Of a stretch of 64,000 bases of DNA, positions 25,634-35,411 are shown piece by piece. The DNA comes from Yeosuana aquiaggeris. Its GTDB lineage: Bacteria; Bacteroidota; Bacteroidia; Flavobacteriales; Flavobacteriaceae. How positions within the stretch are numbered: the stretch's first letter is position 1; each line of letters begins with the position of its first letter. The notes beneath the pieces were generated by a model that ran no database searches, had not been told where the DNA came from, and saw only the letters and a list, made by a program, of their open reading frames with translations. Position numbers and translations under genes: made by a program. The stretch lies in assembly GCF_044003965.1 (NCBI RefSeq), contig NZ_JBAWKC010000002.1, forward strand, positions 62,001-126,000, given 5' to 3'.

Positions 25634-28573
25634 ATGAAAAAAATTTTACAATTGAATATTTTTTTATTTTTACTGTTATTGTTTCCGGCGGGTATTTTTG
25701 CTCAGGCAACAGTATCAGGATCAGTAACAGAAACTAGTTCTAAAAGCCCAATTCCTGGAGCAAACGTTATTGTGAAAGGGACCTCAACTGGGACCATTAC
25801 CGATTTTGATGGTAATTTTAGTTTGAACGTTTCAAGTTTTCCTGTAACTATTGTAGTGAGTTCACTAGGATACGATACTCAGGAAGTTATAGTAACTTCT
25901 GAACAAAAAATTTCAGTTTCACTTACAGAAGGAGTTGCCTTAGAAGAGGTGATGCTTATTGGAACACGTAACCCTAACCGGTCTTCAATTGATACCGCAG
26001 TGCCAGTTGATGTCATTGATGTCACCGAGTTGGTGACTGCAGGACCACAGGTTAATTTAAATCAGATTTTAAATTATGTGGCACCTTCGTTTACATCCAA
26101 TACACAAACCATTTCTGATGGTACTGACCATATTGACCCGGCTTCTTTAAGAGGCTTAGGTCCAGATCAGGTATTGGTTTTAATTAACGGAAAAAGAAGA
26201 CATAATTCTTCCTTAGTAAATGTGAATGGTACTTTTGGGCGTGGTAGTGTTGGAACAGATCTAAATGCTATTCCAGCGGCTTCTATTGCGCGTATTGAAG
26301 TTTTACGTGATGGTGCAGCGGCTCAATATGGTTCTGATGCCATTGCTGGTGTTATCAATATTGTGCTTAAGAAAAGTACCAATGAATTAATTTTAAACGT
26401 TACTACTGGGGCCAATTTTACAAAAAACGCGAATGACCAGACAGGCGGTGTTGACGGAGAAACCACCAATGTGAGTGCTAACTATGGTTTAAACCTTGGA
26501 GACAAGGGTGGCTTTATCAATTTTACTGGTGATTTTGATGTTAGAGAAGATTATAGCAGAATGAAAGAATGGGAAGGCACTATTTTTAATCAATACAATA
26601 CAATAGAACGTTATGCCAATGATGACGGCTATGATTTGTCATTGTTATTAGATGATGATGTAGCTGATGTGATACGATATGGTAATGACGCAGGATTCGG
26701 ATTAAGTCCTACGGCTACAAAAGCTGAACTTCAGGGGATTTTAAGAACCGACAATACGACTGCTGAATTGGGAGCCAGAGGTTTAGGAAGAAGTGACTTT
26801 AATATGCGTGTTGGACAATCAGCTTTACGTGGAGGCCGTTTCTTTGCAAATATGTCTCTTCCATTAGATGATCAAGGCACAGAATTATATTCATTTGCTG
26901 GGATAAGCTCAAGAACTGGGAATTCAGCCGGATTTTATAGGTTACCTAATCAAGAGAGAACTTATACGCCTGCCTACATCAATGGATTTTTACCAGAAAT
27001 AAATTCTACCATTACTGATAAATCATTTGCGGTTGGAATAAAAGGTAAAATAGAAGATTGGGATGTTGATTTTAGTAATACCTACGGTAAAAACGCTTTT
27101 ATATATACCATTGGAAACACCTATAACGCCTCTATGCAAAAAGCATCGCCCACATTTTTTGATGCTGGTGGATTTTCATTCGCCCAAAACACGACCAATC
27201 TAGATATCAGTAAATTTTACGATGATGTGATGTCGGGTTTAAACGTGGCATTTGGAGCAGAATACCGTGTAGAAAATTATGAGATTGTCGCAGGTGAAGA
27301 ACCTTCATACGCTCAATATACTCCAGATGGTCAAGTTATTGATGCTGGTCAAGATTCTTCAGTAGATTTCTTTGGTAGATCAAGACCAGGTGGATCTCAG
27401 GTCTTTCCGGGGTTTGCTCCTGCTAATGAATTGTTAAGAGGGCGCAGCAGTGTTGCCGGTTATTTTGACATCGAGGCTGATATTACAGAAGGTTTCTTGT
27501 TAAGTGGTGCTTTAAGATATGAAGATTATTCAGATTTTGGGTCTACGCTGAACGGTAAAATTGCCACCAGAGTAAAAGCGGGTGAAAACACGAATTTAAG
27601 AGCTGCGTTTAATACTGGTTTTAGAGCACCGTCTTTACACCAGTTAAATTTCAATTCTACATCAACCATATTTGATCAACAAGGAAAGCCTCAGGAAGTA
27701 GGAACGTTTTCAAATGACAGTAAAGCGGCAAATTTATTAGGAATTCCTCAATTAAAACAAGAAACCTCTTCAAGTGTTAGTGTTGGGTTTACTACAAAAT
27801 TTCCTGATGCTCATTTAACAATCACGGTTGATGGATATTGGGTTGGTATTAATGACAGAGTGGTGTATACAGGTCAATTTTCTCCAAAACGCGATTCAAG
27901 TGGTGTTCCAATTGATGCAGCGAACGCTCAATTGGCTAAATTGTTATCTCAGGCAAATGCTACGGCAGCCTCATTTTTTGCAAACGCCATTGACACTGAA
28001 TCAAGAGGACTGGATGTGGTAATTACTTATGATGCCAGAATTGGCACGAAGGCAAAATTAAAAAATGACTTATCCGGGACATTTTCTAAAACTAAACAAG
28101 TTGGAGGCATAAAAGCTTCAAAGGTATTAATAGATGCTGGTCAAGTAGGTACTTATTTCCCAGAAGACAGTCGGGTGTATTTAGAAGAAGCGGTACCGCG
28201 TTCTAAAATTAATTTATCAAACAGTTTAACTGCGGGCAAACTGAATGTGTTTTTAAGAAACGTATGGTTTGGTGAAGTCACTGAAGCAACGACTAATCCG
28301 GGTTTACAGCAAGTGTTCGGATCTAAATTAGTGACCGATTTATCTGTTGGTTATAAGGTAGCCGAAAGTACCACCATTACTGTAGGGGCAAATAACCTGT
28401 TTGATATTTATCCGGATAGAGCGAAACAGGTTATTAATTATATAGATGCAAATGGCGATCCTCAGTCAGGAACAAATCGTAGCGATGGTCGTTTTGACTG
28501 GTCAAGAAGAGCACAACAATTTGGTATTGGAGGACGCTTCCTTTTTGCTAGATTAACATTTATGCTTAATTAA
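25634..28573 (+). CDS. TonB-dependent receptor, substrate unknown
   Basis: Outer-membrane active transporter of 979 aa. Signal peptide 1-23, CarboxypepD_reg-like domain (about 26-112, SPIPGANVIVKGTSTGTITD), plug (about 120-235, SLRGLGPDQVLVLINGKRRH and RIEVLRDGAAAQYGSDAIAG), then the barrel with NLFDIYP near the end. It stands alone: no SusD-like or lipoprotein partner, and both sides are bounded by promoter and terminator. Nothing in sequence or context names the ligand. Confidence 0.9.
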   Translation: MKKILQLNIFLFLLLLFPAGIFAQATVSGSVTETSSKSPIPGANVIVKGTSTGTITDFDGNFSLNVSSFPVTIVVSSLGYDTQEVIVTSEQKISVSLTEGVALEEVMLIGTRNPNRSSIDTAVPVDVIDVTELVTAGPQVNLNQILNYVAPSFTSNTQTISDGTDHIDPASLRGLGPDQVLVLINGKRRHNSSLVNVNGTFGRGSVGTDLNAIPAASIARIEVLRDGAAAQYGSDAIAGVINIVLKKSTNELILNVTTGANFTKNANDQTGGVDGETTNVSANYGLNLGDKGGFINFTGDFDVREDYSRMKEWEGTIFNQYNTIERYANDDGYDLSLLLDDDVADVIRYGNDAGFGLSPTATKAELQGILRTDNTTAELGARGLGRSDFNMRVGQSALRGGRFFANMSLPLDDQGTELYSFAGISSRTGNSAGFYRLPNQERTYTPAYINGFLPEINSTITDKSFAVGIKGKIEDWDVDFSNTYGKNAFIYTIGNTYNASMQKASPTFFDAGGFSFAQNTTNLDISKFYDDVMSGLNVAFGAEYRVENYEIVAGEEPSYAQYTPDGQVIDAGQDSSVDFFGRSRPGGSQVFPGFAPANELLRGRSSVAGYFDIEADITEGFLLSGALRYEDYSDFGSTLNGKIATRVKAGENTNLRAAFNTGFRAPSLHQLNFNSTSTIFDQQGKPQEVGTFSNDSKAANLLGIPQLKQETSSSVSVGFTTKFPDAHLTITVDGYWVGINDRVVYTGQFSPKRDSSGVPIDAANAQLAKLLSQANATAASFFANAIDTESRGLDVVITYDARIGTKAKLKNDLSGTFSKTKQVGGIKASKVLIDAGQVGTYFPEDSRVYLEEAVPRSKINLSNSLTAGKLNVFLRNVWFGEVTEATTNPGLQQVFGSKLVTDLSVGYKVAESTTITVGANNLFDIYPDRAKQVINYIDANGDPQSGTNRSDGRFDWSRRAQQFGIGGRFLFARLTFMLN

Positions 28574-28592
28574 ATTCAATTTTATATTTAAT

Positions 28593-28622
28593 AAAAAGCC
28601 TCAACAATTGTTGAGGCTTTTT
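28593..28622. terminator. bidirectional terminator between TonB receptor and RND pump
   Basis: A perfect 13-bp stem (AAAAAGCCTCAAC / GTTGAGGCTTTTT) with loop AATT between two convergent genes. Confidence 0.9.
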
Positions 28623-28646
28623 ATTTTTAAAAGATAGCGTTTAAAA

Positions 28647-31600
28647 TTAATTGGCTTCTTCTATTAAACCTAAATCAGATGTCATTTTACGTCTTAGCCA
28701 CATTTTTAAAAGGGTTGCTAAAAAGAAAAGGATTGGGACTACAATAAGGGTCAAGAAAGTAGCTATAAATAAGCCGTAAATTACGGTCCATGCTAAAGGC
28801 CCCCAGAAAATAACATTATCTCCACCCAAATAGATATGGGGATTAAATTCACTAAACAAGGTGAAGAAATTAATATTAAGCCCAATTGCTAGAGGAATTA
28901 AGCCTAGAATAGTTGTTATAGCTGTCAGTAAAACAGGTCTTAAACGCGCTTTTCCCGCTAGAACAATGCTATTAAAAAGATCTTCTTTAGATAAATAGTC
29001 GTCTTCATCAAGTCCTCTTTCATATTTTTTCCTGTCAATCAATAACTGGGCATAATCAAGGAGTACCACGCCGTTGTTCACAACAATTCCTGCTAAAGAT
29101 ATGATCCCCATCATAGTCATCATAATAACAAAAGGGGCAGCTGTGATAACCATACCTCCAAATACGCCTATGAGACTTAAAAATACAGCACTCATAATGA
29201 TAGCAGGCTTTGAAATGGAGTTAAACTGAAAAATGAGTATTAAGAATATTAAACCTAAACCAGCAAAAAAGGCACTCATTAAAAAGGCTTGTTGCTTGTT
29301 TTGTTCTTCAATTTGACCCGTATAATCAATTTTAATATTTTTTGGAAGGTCTTTAAATTCAACCATGGCATTTCTAACTTGACTTACCACAGCACCTGCA
29401 TCAGTAAATCCTGGTGATAACGCTGAATAGACTGTTACCACTCTGTTGACATCGCGATGCTTAATGGCACTAAAGCCAGAACTGTTAGATTGTTTTGAAA
29501 CAGCAGAGACAGGAATTTCTTTAATTTGACCAGAGGCCATATCCCGAAACGTTATTTTTTGATTAAAAATAGCACTTTTGTTATATCTGTTTTCCTTATT
29601 GAAACGCACATAAATGTCATAATCCTCGCCTTTCTCTTTGTAAACGCCTGCTTTTGAGCCAAAAATTGAATTTCTTAATTGCAATCCTACTTGAGAGGCG
29701 CTTACGCCCAATTCTCCGGCTTTTTCTCGGTCAACGATTACTTTCATTGATGGTTTGTCTTTGTTTACATCAATTTTTAATTCATCAATACCTGGAATGC
29801 TTCTAGAATTGATATAATCACGCATGCGTTCAGCGGTATTAATTAATTCTGTGTAATCATCTCCTTCAAGTTCTATATTTATTGGAGCACCTGCTGGTGG
29901 TCCATTGGCATCTTTTTCTACTGAAATTAAAACTCCAGGATAAATCCCAACTAAGGCTCTTTGAACTTTTTGCCTTAATAGTTCACTGTCTTCTCCATTT
30001 CTGTATTTATATTCACGCATGGATGCTGTAATTTTTCCGCGATGTGGCATTTCAGCAGAAGAACCACTGTCGGTTTGTGGATTTCCTGCACCTTCACCAA
30101 CTTGCGAAACAGCACTCTCAACCATAAAGTTATAATCTCCATCCTTATATCGCTTATCATTCAACGTTTCATAAACTTTTGCTTCAATTTCTTTGGTAAT
30201 TATATTTGTTTTATCAATATCTGTTCCTTGTGGATATTCAATATAGACTATAATCTGATTAGGCTTATTATCCGGAAAAAACTCAACTTTAGTTCTTTGA
30301 GTTCCTAATGAAATGCCAAAAGAAATAAAGGATAGCATTAACAAAAGTACGGTTCCAGCGGCTACAAAATAAGGGCGCTTACCTTTTAAAACACCAGATA
30401 GTAAGCGCTCGTATAAATTTTCAAGTTTTACTAGAGTGTTAGCCTGGAAATTATTAGCCATTTTTCTCAAGAATAATCTGTAGACCCAAATTAACAGGGC
30501 TGAAAATATCATGAGGGTACCAAGTCCTCTGTACGGACCACCAATTAAGAATATGATTAATCCGATACTTACAATAACAACCGTTAAATAAATAATTCTT
30601 TTTAAAGGCATGTTTTTATCTTCAGTGGTCATAAACTGGGACACTAACACCGAATTAAAGAAAATGGCAACAAATAATGAAGATCCTAAAACCACTGATA
30701 ATGTAATGGGAAAATAAATCATAAATTGTCCCATCAATCCAGGCCAAAGGCCCAATGGAATAAATGCTGCTACGGTTGTAGCCGTTGATATTATAATTGG
30801 AAAAGCAATTTCACCAATGCCTTTTTTAGCTGCATCAATTCTGTTTAAACCTTCGTCTTCCATGAGTCGATACACATTTTCGACTACTACAATACCATTA
30901 TCTACTAGCATACCAAGACCCATAATAAGTCCGAATAAAATCATAGTGTTCATGGTGTAGCCTAACATGTTTAAAATCATTAAGGACATAAACATGGACA
31001 TTGGGATGGCAAACCCTACAAAAAGAGCATTTTTAAATCCTAAAAAGAACATCAAAACAGTTACAACCAGTATGATACCAAAAATGATATTATTGACTAA
31101 ATCATCCACTTGTCCAATGGTTTTTGAGGATTGGTCATTTGTGATGGTTACGCGAAGGTTAGAAGGGAATACGTTTTCTTTCGCGTCGGTTACTATTTGA
31201 CTGATTTGTTCTGCTGCTTCCACCATATTTTTACCTGTCCGCTTTTTTACATCAAGCATGACTACAGGTTCACCAAACTCTCTGGCATAGGTGGTTTTTT
31301 CTTTTTCTTGAAAAGATACCGTTGCAATATCTTTTAAATAAATAGGATTATCTCTTTCAGATTTAACAACAAAGTTTTCCAATTCATCTGGACTATTAAT
31401 TTCTCCTAAAATTCTAATGGTACGTCGCTGACCACTCGAAATAAAATTACCGGCAGACATGGTCATGTTTCCTCTGTTGATGGCATTTATAACATCATCA
31501 AAACTAACTTTTGAAGCCATCATTTTATAAATATCTACGGCAACTTCAACTTCTTTTTCTTGAGCTCCTCTAATATCAACTTTTTTAATTTGGCTTAATC

Positions 31601-32144
31601 CTTCAATTTCATCTTGCAGATATTCTCCATACTCCTTTAGTTTTTGAACCGGATAGTCACCTGAGATATTAATATTAAGAATCGGCATTTCTTCAGACAT
31701 GCTCAACTCAAAAACATTGGGTTCTATTTTAGCACCGTTAAAAGTTGGCCAATCTTCACCTGAAGTTTCAGTGTCTATTTGATCTTTTACTTTTTGTTTG
31801 GCGAGTTCAACACTTATATTTTCATCAAATTCAACCACAACCATAGAATAATCTTCTTGAGAAGTGGAGGTTATTTTTGTGACGTTACTCACCGTTTTAA
31901 GTTTGTCCTCTAAGGGGTCCGTAATTAGTTTTTCAACGTCTTCCGCGGTATTTCCAGGGTAAATTGAACTTACGTAAATTTTGGTTTCTCTAATTTCAGG
32001 GAAACTTTCGCGCGGCATACTGTAGTAGGCCGATATACCTAAGAAAAGAATAAGGGATATCATCATAAAGATGGTGGTCTTATTTGCAATAGCCCAGGAG
32101 GATAACTTGAATTCTTTATCTATTTGTTGATGTTGTTTAGTCAT
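28647..32144 (-). CDS. efflux RND transporter permease (AcrB/HAE-like)
   Basis: Inner-membrane proton-driven pump of 1165 aa with 12 transmembrane helices and two large periplasmic loops. The helix-4 motif GMLVDNGIVVVENVYR carries the proton-relay Asp, and the second half has SLAGIVVNNGVVLLDYAQ. It is about 100 residues longer than AcrB, with an extra hydrophobic stretch near 515-560 that is seen in Bacteroidota members. Third gene of a tetR-tolC-MFP-RND operon, 12 bp after the adaptor gene. Substrates cannot be read from sequence. Confidence 0.93.
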   Translation of the reverse strand: MTKQHQQIDKEFKLSSWAIANKTTIFMMISLILFLGISAYYSMPRESFPEIRETKIYVSSIYPGNTAEDVEKLITDPLEDKLKTVSNVTKITSTSQEDYSMVVVEFDENISVELAKQKVKDQIDTETSGEDWPTFNGAKIEPNVFELSMSEEMPILNINISGDYPVQKLKEYGEYLQDEIEGLSQIKKVDIRGAQEKEVEVAVDIYKMMASKVSFDDVINAINRGNMTMSAGNFISSGQRRTIRILGEINSPDELENFVVKSERDNPIYLKDIATVSFQEKEKTTYAREFGEPVVMLDVKKRTGKNMVEAAEQISQIVTDAKENVFPSNLRVTITNDQSSKTIGQVDDLVNNIIFGIILVVTVLMFFLGFKNALFVGFAIPMSMFMSLMILNMLGYTMNTMILFGLIMGLGMLVDNGIVVVENVYRLMEDEGLNRIDAAKKGIGEIAFPIIISTATTVAAFIPLGLWPGLMGQFMIYFPITLSVVLGSSLFVAIFFNSVLVSQFMTTEDKNMPLKRIIYLTVVIVSIGLIIFLIGGPYRGLGTLMIFSALLIWVYRLFLRKMANNFQANTLVKLENLYERLLSGVLKGKRPYFVAAGTVLLLMLSFISFGISLGTQRTKVEFFPDNKPNQIIVYIEYPQGTDIDKTNIITKEIEAKVYETLNDKRYKDGDYNFMVESAVSQVGEGAGNPQTDSGSSAEMPHRGKITASMREYKYRNGEDSELLRQKVQRALVGIYPGVLISVEKDANGPPAGAPINIELEGDDYTELINTAERMRDYINSRSIPGIDELKIDVNKDKPSMKVIVDREKAGELGVSASQVGLQLRNSIFGSKAGVYKEKGEDYDIYVRFNKENRYNKSAIFNQKITFRDMASGQIKEIPVSAVSKQSNSSGFSAIKHRDVNRVVTVYSALSPGFTDAGAVVSQVRNAMVEFKDLPKNIKIDYTGQIEEQNKQQAFLMSAFFAGLGLIFLILIFQFNSISKPAIIMSAVFLSLIGVFGGMVITAAPFVIMMTMMGIISLAGIVVNNGVVLLDYAQLLIDRKKYERGLDEDDYLSKEDLFNSIVLAGKARLRPVLLTAITTILGLIPLAIGLNINFFTLFSEFNPHIYLGGDNVIFWGPLAWTVIYGLFIATFLTLIVVPILFFLATLLKMWLRRKMTSDLGLIEEAN

Positions 32145-32156
32145 TCGTATGCTATA

Positions 32157-33323
32157 TTATCTTAAAATTTTTACAAGTTGGCCGTCTTGGACGCTTCGGG
32201 CTCCTTCATTAATGATTTCAGCATTATCAGATAATCCAGTTAATACTTCTATAACATCACCCTGTGTTTTGCCAGTGCTAATTATAGTACGTTGAGCTGT
32301 GGCTTCATCTTCGGTATTTTTATTATTAACCAAATAAATGTATTGATCGCCTTCAGCATTTTCTGATATAACACTTTGCGGAATTAACATGGCGTTGGGG
32401 TTGGTGTAATCATTAATTTTTAGTCTAGCTGTTAAATTTGGCTTTATAGCACCGTCTTTATTGGGGACCGCAATTTCTATTTTAAATGTTCTGTTATCAG
32501 GATTTATAAAATTACTCGCTTGTCTAATGATGCCTTCTATGGTTTTTCCAAGAATTGGAATTTCTACAATAACCGCTTTATTAACCGATACATTCGAAAT
32601 ATAGGATTCAGGGACTTCGGTTTCTATATACATATTATCAAGATTAATAATACGTATTATTGGGGTTTGCCCAGGAGCAACCACACTTCCTTGGTTAGTG
32701 ATGACATCATCTACAATACCCGTAAATGGTGCTGTAACATTCGTTTTTGATAGCTGACTTTTTACCTGATTCACCAATTTTTGTTGTGCTTCAAAACTTG
32801 ATTTTGCCTGCAAATATTGAATTTCACTTCCTATTTTTTGATTCCATAATCTTTCTTGACGGTCAAAAGTTGTTTTCGCTAAATCTGTTTGAATTTGCAA
32901 CTGAGCTAATTGCTGACTTAATCCGCCATCATCCAATTTGGCCAATAATTGTCCTTTGGTTACTCTTTGCCCTTCCTTTACATAAACATGCTCAAGAATA
33001 CCTCCCATTTCTGGATATATAACTAAGTTTTGTTTGGTTTGAACATTACCCTGTAGTTCTAAATAATGAACAAAGTTTTGAGCTTCAATTTTTACGGTAG
33101 TAACCAGCGGCAATCTTTTAATGGTATCTAATTCTAAGATTCTATCGTCAATTAGTTTTAATTGTGCTTCTAGCTCTAGTTTTTTGGCATCAACTTCCCC
33201 TCTTTTTTCTCTTAACTGTAAAAGATTGTCTGAAGCTAAGATGTTTTCTAAGGAATTCTTTTTGCCTTCACCACAGGATAAAAGTAACATGGTTACGGCT
33301 AGTAAGGGATAAATATATTTCAT
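32157..33323 (-). CDS. RND efflux periplasmic adaptor (membrane fusion lipoprotein)
   Basis: A 388-aa lipoprotein (lipobox LLSC, C17) with a short coiled coil right after it (about 30-60), then the split biotinyl-lipoyl-like domain (GGILEHVYVKEGQRVTKGQLLAKLDDG), an alpha-hairpin, and beta-barrel domains (TAPFTGIVDDVITNQGSVV). It joins the RND pump to the TolC-like channel. 14 bp after the TolC gene. Confidence 0.92.
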   Translation of the reverse strand: MKYIYPLLAVTMLLLSCGEGKKNSLENILASDNLLQLREKRGEVDAKKLELEAQLKLIDDRILELDTIKRLPLVTTVKIEAQNFVHYLELQGNVQTKQNLVIYPEMGGILEHVYVKEGQRVTKGQLLAKLDDGGLSQQLAQLQIQTDLAKTTFDRQERLWNQKIGSEIQYLQAKSSFEAQQKLVNQVKSQLSKTNVTAPFTGIVDDVITNQGSVVAPGQTPIIRIINLDNMYIETEVPESYISNVSVNKAVIVEIPILGKTIEGIIRQASNFINPDNRTFKIEIAVPNKDGAIKPNLTARLKINDYTNPNAMLIPQSVISENAEGDQYIYLVNNKNTEDEATAQRTIISTGKTQGDVIEVLTGLSDNAEIINEGARSVQDGQLVKILR

Positions 33324-33337
33324 TGGTTATAAGGTTT

Positions 33338-34681
33338 TTAATTGTTAATGGTATATAATAGAGTTTCTAGTTCTGCTTTTTTGTTAATTACATCATACAT
33401 AGCTTGCAAAAACTCTTGTTGCGCAGTATATAGTTGAATCTGAGCCTGTCTTAAATCAAAACTAGAACTAATACCCTCATAAAACTTCACTTGATTTTTA
33501 TGTTCAATACGCTCTGCTAGCTTTAAGTTTTCTTTTTTGTTATCATAATCTTCAATAGCAAATTGATAATCACTTTTAGCCGTTGCTATTTGAAGTTTTA
33601 GCCGTTGTTCAGTTTCAGTTAAATTATCTTTAGCTTTTTCTAAATTGATTTTGGCTCGTTGAGTAGATGCGCCTCTTGCACCTGAACTGAAAAGTGGAAT
33701 ATTAAGGTTAAGTCCAAATAATCCATAGCCATAATATTTTTGATCATTACTTGTAAATGAGAAATCGTTACTGAATGAAACATATCCTCCACTTAAAAAG
33801 GTAGACAAAGATGGTAATGCTTTGCTTTTTTCAAGTTTTACTAACAACTCTTTTGAAGTCTTATCATTTTGGGCAATTAAATAATCAATGTTATTTTCCA
33901 CTGAAAAATAACTATCAGATAATTCTAAATCAATATTTTGCATGTTCAGTGTTTCTAAATTATCAGTTAATACAATTGGGCTATCTATATGAATACCTAA
34001 GGTCAAATTTAGCATTTGATAGTTAAGCTTTTTAAAACGTGATACATTATTGAAGGTGCTTTTTATTCCGGAAAGCGTTATTTTAAGCTGTTCCACACTT
34101 TCTTCTTCTTCTAATCCGTTATCATAAATCCTTGAAATTTCTTCCAGATTTTTTTCAACGTTTACTATGTTTTTTTGAAGAATTTTTACACTTTCTTCAG
34201 CGAGCAAAACATTTCCGTAGGCATTAATTACCTGTTTTCTAATTTCTAAATCTGTTTTAATTTTTGCATTTTTAGAGATTTCTAAAAATACTTTGGCCGA
34301 TTGTAATCCAACCAAGTAAGAACCATCAAATAATAACTGACTAATTGTTGCGGAACCATCAAAGCTTTGTTTTGTTCCAAAAGCAACAGGAAGAAATTCT
34401 CCAGAATCGCCACCAAAAAATTCAGACGGGATAACTTGAACGCGTTGTTTTAAAAAATCTTGATAATCTGCTTTTGCGTTAAGTTGTGGGAATCCTGAAG
34501 CAATAGTTTCCCACTTTTGTTTTTTAGCCGCTTCAATATCCCTTGAAGCATTCTTAGAAGTTCGATTATTTTCAAGAGCAAAGTCAATGGCTTGTTGTAA
34601 ACTAAAACTAGCTGGATTGTCCTGTGAAAACGCGAATGTAGAAAACAGATAAATTAAAAGTAATAATGATTTATGTATCAT
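33338..34681 (-). CDS. TolC-family outer-membrane efflux channel
   Basis: A 447-aa outer-membrane factor with signal peptide (MIHKSLLLLI to FSQ), then the two internal repeats of the OEP family made of long alpha-helices (LQQAIDFALENNRTSKNA and the coiled-coil region around ATAKSDYQFAIEDYDNKKENL). It forms the exit duct of the tripartite pump. It starts 3 bp after tetR, so the regulator and channel are tightly coupled. Confidence 0.91.
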   Translation of the reverse strand: MIHKSLLLLIYLFSTFAFSQDNPASFSLQQAIDFALENNRTSKNASRDIEAAKKQKWETIASGFPQLNAKADYQDFLKQRVQVIPSEFFGGDSGEFLPVAFGTKQSFDGSATISQLLFDGSYLVGLQSAKVFLEISKNAKIKTDLEIRKQVINAYGNVLLAEESVKILQKNIVNVEKNLEEISRIYDNGLEEEESVEQLKITLSGIKSTFNNVSRFKKLNYQMLNLTLGIHIDSPIVLTDNLETLNMQNIDLELSDSYFSVENNIDYLIAQNDKTSKELLVKLEKSKALPSLSTFLSGGYVSFSNDFSFTSNDQKYYGYGLFGLNLNIPLFSSGARGASTQRAKINLEKAKDNLTETEQRLKLQIATAKSDYQFAIEDYDNKKENLKLAERIEHKNQVKFYEGISSSFDLRQAQIQLYTAQQEFLQAMYDVINKKAELETLLYTINN

Positions 34682-34684
34682 GTT

Positions 34685-35287
34685 TTATGATTGATTTTTG
34701 ATAAACTTATTTAATGTTAATATTCCCTTTTCAGTACAAATACCTCTTAAATGATATTCTAAAAAATAGATCATCAATGTATTTACTGAAAAATGTTGAA
34801 GAGGAAACAATTCCTTGTCCTTTATGGCCACCATTGAATTAAAATAGATTCTTGATATAAATTCTATGTTAATACTGGATCTGTATAACCCAATTTCAAC
34901 CCCTCTTAATAAGTTGTCTTTTACACACTCTTGCATAATGTCAAACTGTTTCTTTTTAAGAGTATTAAAAATTTTTGGATAGTATTTCTGTAACTGGTAT
35001 TGAGGTGAAGACTTTTCATCTTTCAAGTGCTCCATCACAAAGTGTTTAATGTTAAATATTTCTTCAATGGGATCTTTTTTAGAAGAACAAATATCATTAA
35101 TGCCGCAAGAAATAGTGTTAAAAACATGCATGCTTACAGCCTCAACTAGTGTTGTTTTATTTTCAAAATGTTGATATATGGTTTTTTTAGAAATCCCTAT
35201 ATGATTAGAGATATCATCCATAGTAATACTTTTAAACCCGTAGTTTAAAAATAAATCGGTGGCATGTATTAATATTTTTTCTCTCAT
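34685..35287 (-). CDS. TetR/AcrR-family transcriptional regulator
   Basis: A 200-aa one-component regulator. N-terminal helix-turn-helix (about 4-50, YGFKSITMDDISNHIGISKKTIYQHFENKTTL) and a divergent all-helical ligand domain. It is the first gene of the efflux operon, so autoregulation is expected. Its -7 box is only 8 nt upstream of the start and an inverted repeat spans the core promoter (35310-35335). Confidence 0.92.
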   Translation of the reverse strand: MREKILIHATDLFLNYGFKSITMDDISNHIGISKKTIYQHFENKTTLVEAVSMHVFNTISCGINDICSSKKDPIEEIFNIKHFVMEHLKDEKSSPQYQLQKYYPKIFNTLKKKQFDIMQECVKDNLLRGVEIGLYRSSINIEFISRIYFNSMVAIKDKELFPLQHFSVNTLMIYFLEYHLRGICTEKGILTLNKFIKNQS

Positions 35288-35295
35288 AATGGGTG

Positions 35296-35335
35296 CAAAT
35301 GTACAATTGGAAACTTTAAAAACAATAAAAGTTTC
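35296..35335 (-). promoter_or_regulatory. promoter and candidate TetR operator of the efflux operon
   Basis: Minus strand: -33 TTG (35323-35325), 19 nt, -7 TACATTTG (35296-35303). An 8-bp inverted repeat GAAACTTT / AAAGTTTC (35310-35317 and 35328-35335, 10-nt spacer) covers the region between and over -33, an ideal repressor position. Confidence 0.6.
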
Positions 35336-35399
35336 TAAAGTTTTAATTATTTTTTAACATATAATTTTAATACAGACTTTTTAATATGACGAATTGCTT

Positions 35400-35407
35400 T
35401 ATTTTTG
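35400..35407 (+). promoter_or_regulatory. -7 element of the polyprenyl synthetase gene
   Basis: TATTTTTG, a perfect TAnnTTTG, ends only 4 nt before the ATG at 35412, so the mRNA would be leaderless. Confidence 0.5.
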
Positions 35408-35411
35408 CTGT

